A DNA stretch of 64,000 nucleotides from an uncultured Bacteriovorax sp. (GTDB lineage: Bacteria; Bdellovibrionota; Bacteriovoracia; Bacteriovoracales; Bacteriovoracaceae): positions 62,001-126,000 of the forward strand of contig CAMLKK010000003.1 in assembly GCA_946480715.1 (NCBI GenBank), read 5' to 3'. Under the pieces are notes generated by a model, which saw only the letters and a list, made by a program, of their open reading frames with translations, was not told the DNA's origin and made no database searches. The translations under genes and the position numbers were made by a program. This document shows, one piece after another, positions 54,129 to 62,013 of this stretch (position 1 is the stretch's first letter; the number at the start of each line of letters is the position of its first letter).

Positions 54129-55129
54129 AATATATCTCCTTCGTCTTTTTTCGTTTTTGTAAAATATTTTCTAAAATCAAACCATAAATCGAACAAACCT
54201 AGAAGCGCTAAGAATTTGTAGGCCATGAAAAGCGTGAAAACCAAAAAGAGAACTTTAAAAAATCCACCAATTCTAATGAACTTGAGGAAATCATTGTACA
54301 CGCCGAAACCTTGAAACAAGTAGAATACACCCAAACAATAGATGAGGTTCATTCCAAATGTTTCTGATTCTTTTGGAAGTCCATAGTCAGCGCCGATAAC
54401 CATGATCAAAGAAATGATCAAAGGCCAGACGAAGAAATCAGGAGCTCTAAAACGCAGAAGATCAGCAGAGTTAAACTTATATTGAACTTTATATCTCCAG
54501 ATAATTGAATTGCGTAAAGTCACAAAGAGACTGATCCACAATCCAAAGAAAGAGAAAACAAAAACAATCGAAGGAAGAGTATTGTAAATTTCTGTCGCCA
54601 ATTTTTCAGGGTGATCAAGAAATTCCTGGAACTCAAGGGCCTCTTTGCCAGTTAAGCCAGCAGTGTTCTGCTGTTGTTTTTTTATATCGCTCATTAAAGC
54701 TACGGTCTGATTCTGAATTTCAGACTTCAATGAAATAGGATTCAATCTATCGAAAGCGACAATTGATAATCCAGAAAGCAACACGAGAATCAGTCCACCA
54801 TAAGTGAGACCTTTCACCGGATTGATATTTCTAAAAATGATTTCCGCAACAAGAAGCGCGTAGAGAAATGCAACGAGGTACATTCCACCAAAAGCTCCGG
54901 GAAATCCTTTTATATTCATCGAAAGAATCCAAAGAATCGCTGTGCACGCTGTTCCAACTACAAACGTGAGTCCACGCCCATAAAGAAGAAACGCCACAGT
55001 TAGAGGTACCGGTGCAAAAAGTCCTAATGGTCCAAATGAACATAGAGCAACCGAAATGATCGCGAGAAACAATAGTTTTCCCATTGTCGCGTTTTGATCA
55101 AATTGTTTGCGTAGTTCAGCTTTAACCAT
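54125..55129 (-). CDS. DUF2232/YybS-type membrane protein
   Basis: A 334-residue integral membrane protein with about eight membrane segments (KLLFLAIISVALCSFG onward), separated near the middle by a cytoplasmic or periplasmic helical region (QNQTVALMSDIKKQQQNTAG). The family is often encoded between rpsR and rplI, as here, but its role is not established. ATG at 55129 has GGA 7 nt upstream; earlier in-frame codons would overlap the ribosomal gene upstream. The stop overlaps the rplI start. Confidence 0.83.
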   Translation of the reverse strand: MVKAELRKQFDQNATMGKLLFLAIISVALCSFGPLGLFAPVPLTVAFLLYGRGLTFVVGTACTAILWILSMNIKGFPGAFGGMYLVAFLYALLVAEIIFRNINPVKGLTYGGLILVLLSGLSIVAFDRLNPISLKSEIQNQTVALMSDIKKQQQNTAGLTGKEALEFQEFLDHPEKLATEIYNTLPSIVFVFSFFGLWISLFVTLRNSIIWRYKVQYKFNSADLLRFRAPDFFVWPLIISLIMVIGADYGLPKESETFGMNLIYCLGVFYLFQGFGVYNDFLKFIRIGGFFKVLFLVFTLFMAYKFLALLGLFDLWFDFRKYFTKTKKDEGDIL

Positions 55130-55142
55130 GACGATCCATACC

Positions 55143-55790
55143 TTACGCTCTGTCAGCAGTTCTGTTTGAAAGATAACTTGAAATTCCAAGTTGTCTTGCA
55201 TGCTTAATTGCTGAGTTTGCAAATCTCTGGTGTTTTTTAGAAATACCAGAAACGCGAGCTGGAGAAATTTTTCCGAACTCAGAAACTAACCAGTTCCAAG
55301 TTTGAGGATCTTTCCAGTCTGCTTTGATTTTCTTAGCTGTGAACCAGCAAGATTTTCTCTTAGCGAATTTACGACGATCGTCTTCCATATCTTCGAATCC
55401 ACCTTCTTCATCGTCTTCGTTCTTGTTGTTGTCTAGAACTGAACCACGGTATTGTTTTGAAAGTGGCGACTTGAAGTTCTTAACTAGAGTTTCTTTTTCA
55501 GCGTCTTCACCAATGTTGAAGATCATTGAACGAAGAACACCTTCGTTAATACCAAAACGACGAGCTAATTCAGTGTTAGCTTGTGTGTTTGATTTGAACA
55601 TGAAGTAATGGAAGTGCCCGTGTTTTGCGCCATTAGCGTATGGCTGAGCTAAGTGAAGTCTTCCCCAATCGTCTGCAATTAAAAGTTCGCCTTCGAATCC
55701 TTTTAATGTGTCTTTAACGATCTCTGCGATCTGTGCGTGAGCTTCCGCGCCAAGCTCCGGCTTTGTCACTACTGACAATTCATAAATCAT
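55143..55790 (-). CDS. rpsF: Fused ribosomal proteins bS6 and bS18
   Basis: A single 215-residue reading frame. Residues 1-~115 are bS6 (MIYELSVVTKPELGAEAHAQ, HLAQPYANGAKHGHFHYFM, EGVLRSMIFNI). Residues ~116-138 are an acidic linker (NEDDEEGGFEDMEDD). Residues 139-215 are bS18 (RRKFAKRKSCWFTAKKIKAD, EFGKISPARVSGISKKHQRF), full length for the family. bS6 and bS18 are normally separate proteins that form a heterodimer on the 30S platform; here they are one chain. The S18 zinc-type cysteines are reduced to one Cys. GGGGGA lies 4-6 nt before ATG 55790. No other rpsR is in the window. Confidence 0.9.
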   Translation of the reverse strand: MIYELSVVTKPELGAEAHAQIAEIVKDTLKGFEGELLIADDWGRLHLAQPYANGAKHGHFHYFMFKSNTQANTELARRFGINEGVLRSMIFNIGEDAEKETLVKNFKSPLSKQYRGSVLDNNKNEDDEEGGFEDMEDDRRKFAKRKSCWFTAKKIKADWKDPQTWNWLVSEFGKISPARVSGISKKHQRFANSAIKHARQLGISSYLSNRTADRA

Positions 55791-55802
55791 AAATCCCCCT
55801 GG

Positions 55803-55842
55803 ACTAATAAAAATTAGGTCCAACCCCACCATGGGATTGGAC
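55803..55842 (-). terminator. Probable terminator after the S8 protease operon
   Basis: GTCCAA/TTGGAC arms with a CCC/GGG inner pair (55818-55842), followed on the minus strand by a T-rich stretch. It lies 35 nt after the protease stop and just ahead of the rpsF-rpsR start. Confidence 0.5.
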
Positions 55843-55876
55843 GAGTATGTCTTTTAGAACAGGGAGGAATGTAACA

Positions 55877-58759
55877 CTAAAAAGCCTTAAGAGGAAGGAC
55901 TTTAAGAGAGACCTTCTTCTGTGAATCAGTGCACAAGAATAGGTATTGGAAGTCCTGTTTATGCTCAAAAGTCTCTGGCGAAAGCGGAACACATCCTGAA
56001 GGAATGGCCACTGAGACGGCCAGAGGTCGAATAAGGCCTGAATCACTCTCTATCATACTGTAAATACGTTCACCATAAATAAGAGTTGAGTTCACGTACA
56101 CGCCCGGTCTTCCATCGGCCATAATAGGAATCAATGTCTCCGAGAAACTTTGTCCAGGAAAACTTGAATCGCGATAAATCGGCAGTGATGAGATTTCTCC
56201 GTTTTCCTTCATCAAAGAAAGCGTATAGCGCCTTTGAACCAGGAAAGATTTAGATCCATTGTCGTTAAAAGTTGCCAAAAGATCGATGATCAGGTTTTCC
56301 CACACATCATTCATGAGAATAAGTGAGTCAGCGCTTTCACCTGACTTCACAATAAACTCAGTTGTATTTCTATTTAAAAGTGCTGTGAAAATTGATTCAT
56401 CAGTAACGTTACCGCTTGCTAAATCGTAGATCGGAAAAATGCGAGACTCATCAATTGATTTTTCTGCTTTAATTTTTTTGAGTCCAGAAATGTTTTCTCC
56501 ATCAAGCTTTAAAGTCGCTTCAAAATAGGTGCGCTCACCATCGTCTTCCAGCAGTACCATAGAGCGAACAACACCTTTTGCACTTTCTGTTTCAGTCTGA
56601 GGGAATGGTTTCAGAAGATAAACTGACTTTGCATCGAAGGCACCGGCAATTCCCAATTTCTTTTGAAGTCCAATCATTGTTTTTACAGAATCAACAACTC
56701 TCGTTTCAATTGAAACTTTGTCATCTTTTACTATCGGATTCAGATAGAACTGATGAGGAATGGCGTTTAGAATTCGTTGGCCAATAATTTTTGAGTTGTC
56801 GGCTTCTGGCATAGCATAGGCGCGATAGATTGAAGGAACGACGATTTCTCCAAAGTCTGCACTTTTAATTTTAATCCACTCAAATTTTTCCTGAGCTCCT
56901 TCGATCGGCAATCCTTCAAAGGTCGTGAGTTTCATTATCCATGTCGAACGATCTCCAAATAGCGGATTGAGATCAGCATCGAAAAGATAATACTGAAGTT
57001 CATCTTCTTTTTTCGAAAGTGTGTAGACAAAATAATCTAATTTACCATCCAGATTAATATCTTGACGGTGAATAGAGAGAACCTGTTTTACCTTTGGAAG
57101 CGAAATGGTTTTTACAACGAATTCATTTGCAGCTTTTGTCAGCAACGATACAACGGTTGCTTCTGCAGTTTGTTTTGCTGGTGAAAGGAAAAAATACTCT
57201 GGGAATGCAAGTCTTCTGTGTCTATCTGAAACTCGACCCATGCGTGAAAGTCGGCGGTCGCCACTAATCACTCCCATATCGGCGAAGTTTCCGCCAATCA
57301 CCGGAATATCGATGAGTGATTGATCAGCATTCAAATCGCGGCTGAACACCAGGCTTGTCTGGTAAAGTTTCTCATCAACTTGAATCTCAAACATGATGTG
57401 CGAATCGGCCCGGTAATCGAGTAATGAACCATTAACGGTCAATGACTGTGATCCATATGCCTTGAGCTGGTTAATATTCAAACAATGTTCATCAAGTGCG
57501 ACAGCATCACTTAAGGCCCTTAAACAAACGAGACCTGTGTACTCTTGCGCTGAGAGATTTTTCAAAGTGAAAGGAAACGTGAAACGCATATCTTTCATTT
57601 GAAATTTAACTTCCGTAAGTGCCTTCACTTGAGGAACAACTAAAGCATGCTCTTCATTTTTATCGGCCAGCTCAAGAAGCGCTTTCATATCCAGCATTCC
57701 GAACTTCGCGAATCTTTCTTGTCTGAAAAGTTCTTGATCTTTGTGAATCGGTTTGGAACTTCTAAACAGTAAGTTTCTCACCTGATCATTGGTTAATCCT
57801 GGGTGAAGCAGTTTTAAATTTGCGACCGCCGCTGCAACATATGGTGAAGCCTGACTTGATCCACGCTTTAATTCATAGTTTTTTATACGAAGAACACGCG
57901 ATTCCAATTTTTGGGGATAAGTGCTGATGATCGATTCACCTGGAGCAACGATATCAACTTTTGATCCGTGATTGGTAAAATCGGTCAGCTCTCCTCTATT
58001 ATCTACGGCACCAACACAAATGACGTTTTCATAACTACATGGAAATGTCGGTAGATCTTTATTGTTGTTACCAGCAGCTGCGATAATGATGACATTTTTA
58101 GCTTCCGCATCTTCAAAGGCCTTTCGAACTTTAGGTAAGTCGACAAGCTTCGGCCATCCCAATGAGAGGTTGATGACTTCCGCACCATTTTTAACAGCGA
58201 AATTCATTGCATCGGCAATGACGTCAGTAATAACTTTTCCGTTGTAAACGAACCCTGATACATCACCGCTTAAAACTTTAAGCGGCATAATCTTCACTCG
58301 CGGATCTGCTGCACCTGCAATACCTATGTTATTTCTGTTGGCCGCGATAATTCCGGCAACGTGAGTGCCGTGACCAATATCATCTGTTAGCAATGTATTG
58401 TTATCGAGGTAGTTATATCCCGTACAATTTTTCCCAGGGGCTGCAATTGAACCAGCACACGTTTTATCGCTCGTCCAAATGCGGCCTTTAAGATCTGGAT
58501 GATCCAGATCAATACCGCTATCAAGCACGGCCACGATCAATTCTTTTTTTGGTGTCTCTCGATCCTTCGTATCGACGTATTGAATGTCCATTCCCGGCAA
58601 TCCTTTAACCGGAATTCTTTCAAGCTCGGTGACATTTTTCATGATCACCTGACCTTGATTATTGAGTGCCCATTGCTTACTTAAAAGCGGATCAACAGCT
58701 TGAGCATTTAATTGCTGAGTTACAGTTAAAGCAAGTAATGCGAAGAGTTTTGTTTTCAT
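55877..58759 (-). CDS. Secreted subtilisin-like (S8) serine protease
   Basis: A 960-residue secreted protein with a signal peptide (MKTKLFALLALTVTQQLNAQA). The subtilase catalytic triad is complete: Asp80 (VAVLDSGIDLDHPD), His130 (GHGTHVAGI) and Ser302 (RGSSQASPYVAAAV), with AAAGNNNKD as the oxyanion Asn region. After residue ~350 comes about 600 residues without a recognised family, apart from short integrin/FG-GAP-like strands (DINLDGKLDYFVY). ATG at 58759 has AGG 8 nt upstream. It follows the 1024-aa gene by 9 nt, so both are one operon. Predicted role: extracellular or periplasmic proteolysis; in a predator this could be prey digestion (inference). Confidence 0.92.
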   Translation of the reverse strand: MKTKLFALLALTVTQQLNAQAVDPLLSKQWALNNQGQVIMKNVTELERIPVKGLPGMDIQYVDTKDRETPKKELIVAVLDSGIDLDHPDLKGRIWTSDKTCAGSIAAPGKNCTGYNYLDNNTLLTDDIGHGTHVAGIIAANRNNIGIAGAADPRVKIMPLKVLSGDVSGFVYNGKVITDVIADAMNFAVKNGAEVINLSLGWPKLVDLPKVRKAFEDAEAKNVIIIAAAGNNNKDLPTFPCSYENVICVGAVDNRGELTDFTNHGSKVDIVAPGESIISTYPQKLESRVLRIKNYELKRGSSQASPYVAAAVANLKLLHPGLTNDQVRNLLFRSSKPIHKDQELFRQERFAKFGMLDMKALLELADKNEEHALVVPQVKALTEVKFQMKDMRFTFPFTLKNLSAQEYTGLVCLRALSDAVALDEHCLNINQLKAYGSQSLTVNGSLLDYRADSHIMFEIQVDEKLYQTSLVFSRDLNADQSLIDIPVIGGNFADMGVISGDRRLSRMGRVSDRHRRLAFPEYFFLSPAKQTAEATVVSLLTKAANEFVVKTISLPKVKQVLSIHRQDINLDGKLDYFVYTLSKKEDELQYYLFDADLNPLFGDRSTWIMKLTTFEGLPIEGAQEKFEWIKIKSADFGEIVVPSIYRAYAMPEADNSKIIGQRILNAIPHQFYLNPIVKDDKVSIETRVVDSVKTMIGLQKKLGIAGAFDAKSVYLLKPFPQTETESAKGVVRSMVLLEDDGERTYFEATLKLDGENISGLKKIKAEKSIDESRIFPIYDLASGNVTDESIFTALLNRNTTEFIVKSGESADSLILMNDVWENLIIDLLATFNDNGSKSFLVQRRYTLSLMKENGEISSLPIYRDSSFPGQSFSETLIPIMADGRPGVYVNSTLIYGERIYSMIESDSGLIRPLAVSVAIPSGCVPLSPETFEHKQDFQYLFLCTDSQKKVSLKVLPLKAF

Positions 58760-58768
58760 GGTCACCAC

Positions 58769-61700
58769 CTATATCCCTTCTCTGATCCAGCCACCGCTGA
58801 ATTCACCACTTGAGAGCCCAAGAAGATCTTTAACGACTTCCAATGGTCCATCCCATTGCTTGCTTCCGATTTTACCAATCGAATTTGAATAAATCGTATC
58901 ATTCAAAATTTCAGATTTTTCTCTGAATCCATCAATTGAACCATAAACGTAGACATTATCTGCGCCCAGGATTTTTTGAACGTCTTTAAAATCGAGATAA
59001 TTAAACATCGACTCAATAAGTTCAACGTTACAGTCAGCAACTTCTTCTTCTGTTTTTGCTTTTTTACATTTCCATAACTGGTTTTTTACATTTGTCAGAT
59101 CACCACACTCGATAGTGTTGTATTTTTCATCGCCGGCCCAACACATCTTTTTCAATCTGTATTTATTTTCGATGGCATTAATATCATTCATGCTGAAACC
59201 ATTGAGACGGGCAATCCCTGGATTGTAGACGTTCATATGGTATCCGATTCTAAAAAGTCTCAACTTAGAAAAATCAATTGTGTCTGTCTGGAATAATGGA
59301 AATTGGAATTTCTCATTGACTCCCGTCATGAACTTTTTCAATCGTTTTTCACTAAGCGCCCAGCCTTGCTTAACATCCGATACAGATAAAAATTTCTGCT
59401 CGAATTTATTTTCTTCATTTACTGATGCTTCAAAACGAATACTTTGAGTGAAGGAACTTCCAAAAAAAGTTTGTCCTGGATTTTTGTCGGCTTCTTCATT
59501 AATTGAAACGTCATCAGTTTTTGTAGAAAGATAATAGTTTACGAGTTGCTTAGAGAAAGCTTCGACGTTGAATCCCGTCATGAAATCTTTTGTTAAGCTA
59601 AAATACTTTCCGTAAACTCCATCTTTCGCCTTTAAATCGAATAAGGTTCTTCCTTTAACTGATTTCATTCTCCAGAATAAAAATGAAAGCCCTGTTGATC
59701 TGTCTTTATATTGAGCATCCAGGCTTACTGGAGTTGTCACTGAGTCTAACAATTCAAAGTTATGGTCTTTTAAAACGTTATAAACACCAAGTGCATGTGT
59801 ATAGAGCTCTGGATTTTCTTCCAGATCTCCGGAGAAATTGATCATATATGATTTAATTCCGTAATGACCTTTATCAAATCTTCCGTTAATTTTTACAATT
59901 GGAATGTAATTACTCACTTGAAAACTGAGATCTAAATTTTTAACGAAACCTTTATCATCATAGATCTGCAGCACTTTTGGACTTTTCTTATAAAGGTGAA
60001 TACGTTTAACAATGGTCGCTCCACCACTAACACCTACACCTGCGCCGATCATTCCTTGAGTGAAATTTAATTTCACTGCAGCAGTTGGCATAATTCTGTC
60101 TGTAATTAAAAGCGATTCTCCTACGGCCAGATTTTTATCAATGTCCGAAAGGAGTTCCTGGATCTGCTTTGTTTTTTCATCCGCTGCATTCGTTGAGTTC
60201 TTAATATCAGCAAGTGAGAAGAATTTTTCTTTGAGTGAACGTTTCATCAAACCAACAAACATATTTTTATACGGCTCTTTTAAACTTTCTTTCAAACTTT
60301 TCACTGGTTTCAAATGAGTATAAGAGCGAACAAAAGATGATGAAACTTTAACTGTTGAAGTAAGATCCGGTCCAATTCCTTCAATACCAACAAAGAGCCC
60401 TAAATCAGCACGAGCTCCAAAAGTATCTGCAAGCTGAACGAGGTTATCTGTTCCTAGATAATTTCCCAGAACGATATCGCGAGAGAATAAAATATCTCCG
60501 TTGATAACAGGACTCCACCAAGCTCCAATCCCAATCGGCAACAACTCACCTGTTTCAACAAAATGGTCATGCCCTCTTTTGAATAATTTTTGAAAATATT
60601 CGGCACGAGCTTCACCAATTTCGTAAGCAGTCAGCTGTTCATTGAATTTCGCGATGAGATTATCAATGACGTTACTTTGAACTTTCGAATACAAAAAAAA
60701 GCGAATTTCATCGAGTGGTGATTGCGCATCTCCATAGGCAAATCGCGAAGCATACCCCGGAAATTCTTTTTGAACGAGTTTACCTTCGACGACAATTTGT
60801 CCCACTGTGATTTTCGAATTGAATGGTATTTCAGCAATCTTTACGTCCATTAAACATTTATTTAAAGAATTTCTTCTCGAAATTAATTTTTCAGCTACAA
60901 CTTCAGCAACCCCAGATGGGAAATAGGCATTCTTTACGGCCTTCACAAAATCTTCACGTTTAAGTTTGTTCAATCGTTTCATCATCCAGGTTGCATCGTC
61001 GATTGATGTATTAAATTCGTTTGCCGTGAAATGCGAAAGTATGACTGCCTTATTATCAATCTTGCAGCTGACCCAACTGAATTTATTAATGCTCTCTCCA
61101 AGATCGAGTAGTGCATATGGCACAACGAGAGAGCGAAGAGTTCGACTGTTAATAGTTTGAGTTGGAAGACCCATTGAAACGTTATAGAAATCGAATTCAT
61201 TAGGTTCTGTAACGGCGATATCTCTGAGTTCCAGAGACAAAGTGTCGCGATTAATGTTGTTCACCGTGGCCCATCTTTCAGAAGCCCCGAAGGTGGCTTT
61301 TGGGACTTCATGTTTGATGAAGTTATCCATGACCATTTGTGAACTGAATTGAATGTTGAGTTTTGAGATGTACTTCATTGCCGGAATTTTGTACCCGAGC
61401 TTTCTTAAAAGATTTTTTCTAAGTAGAAGTGTGTGTAACGTTTTATCCAAATGGATGGTATAGATTTTATTTCCATTTGTTGGAATGGCATTAAATCGGT
61501 AGAGACCAGATGCTGAATCAATCTTTCCTTCATACGAAAGTTCGTCACCTTCGTTAATAGCGATTTCTTCCTGATCGTTAACTTCATTTTCAACATTATT
61601 CCAAATATCATTTTGTTTTGGATTTAAAGATGAAAGATCAATTTTCTTAGCTGTCTCTAAGTTTTGCGCTTCTCTACTCGTCAGCACTTTATTGTTGTAA

Positions 61701-61843
61701 AGAAGATCATCGCTTGGAATTCTTAATCCCTTTTGCAGTGGAATAAAGGATTCATTGGCAACGGCCCCCTCGAGCGCTAGCAAAAGCCCCAACGCCAATA
61801 AAAGGGAATAAAAGCTGAGAAGCAATTTGTTTTGAGTTTTCAT
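58769..61843 (-). CDS. Large secreted hypothetical protein, partner of S8 protease
   Basis: A 1024-residue protein with signal peptide (LLLSFYSLLLALGLLLALEGAVA). The rest is soluble, beta-rich with long polar stretches, and no membrane segment except one Gly-rich segment (GMIGAGVGVSGGATIV). Cys-containing segment near the C-terminus (KMCWAGDEKYNTIECGDL) may form disulfides. No known family. It is the first gene of the operon with the S8 protease 9 nt downstream, so it may be a substrate, chaperone or co-acting surface protein (inference). Upstream, at 61911-61935, lies the 25-bp palindrome shared with the 19-kb region. Confidence 0.75.
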   Translation of the reverse strand: MKTQNKLLLSFYSLLLALGLLLALEGAVANESFIPLQKGLRIPSDDLLYNNKVLTSREAQNLETAKKIDLSSLNPKQNDIWNNVENEVNDQEEIAINEGDELSYEGKIDSASGLYRFNAIPTNGNKIYTIHLDKTLHTLLLRKNLLRKLGYKIPAMKYISKLNIQFSSQMVMDNFIKHEVPKATFGASERWATVNNINRDTLSLELRDIAVTEPNEFDFYNVSMGLPTQTINSRTLRSLVVPYALLDLGESINKFSWVSCKIDNKAVILSHFTANEFNTSIDDATWMMKRLNKLKREDFVKAVKNAYFPSGVAEVVAEKLISRRNSLNKCLMDVKIAEIPFNSKITVGQIVVEGKLVQKEFPGYASRFAYGDAQSPLDEIRFFLYSKVQSNVIDNLIAKFNEQLTAYEIGEARAEYFQKLFKRGHDHFVETGELLPIGIGAWWSPVINGDILFSRDIVLGNYLGTDNLVQLADTFGARADLGLFVGIEGIGPDLTSTVKVSSSFVRSYTHLKPVKSLKESLKEPYKNMFVGLMKRSLKEKFFSLADIKNSTNAADEKTKQIQELLSDIDKNLAVGESLLITDRIMPTAAVKLNFTQGMIGAGVGVSGGATIVKRIHLYKKSPKVLQIYDDKGFVKNLDLSFQVSNYIPIVKINGRFDKGHYGIKSYMINFSGDLEENPELYTHALGVYNVLKDHNFELLDSVTTPVSLDAQYKDRSTGLSFLFWRMKSVKGRTLFDLKAKDGVYGKYFSLTKDFMTGFNVEAFSKQLVNYYLSTKTDDVSINEEADKNPGQTFFGSSFTQSIRFEASVNEENKFEQKFLSVSDVKQGWALSEKRLKKFMTGVNEKFQFPLFQTDTIDFSKLRLFRIGYHMNVYNPGIARLNGFSMNDINAIENKYRLKKMCWAGDEKYNTIECGDLTNVKNQLWKCKKAKTEEEVADCNVELIESMFNYLDFKDVQKILGADNVYVYGSIDGFREKSEILNDTIYSNSIGKIGSKQWDGPLEVVKDLLGLSSGEFSGGWIREGI

Positions 61844-61910
61844 AATGCTGGATTCGGTGCAAAAAATGATCCAGATTTAGGGTCATGATTCCAGTGAATT
61901 AGAAAATGAC

Positions 61911-61935
61911 AGCTGTCTAAATTTTAAACAGCTGT
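61911..61935. repeat. 25-bp imperfect palindrome, copy 2
   Basis: Identical over 25 bp to 19150-19174. It lies 68 nt upstream of the 1024-aa gene and 78 nt upstream of the divergent MASE1 sensor gene, a normal place for an operator serving one or both. Confidence 0.75.
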
Positions 61936-62013
61936 GACAACGACGAACACTTCACATGACTTAAGAATAAATTAAATGTCGCAACTGGCCCCTTTAGAGT
62001 TAAATCTTTGGCA

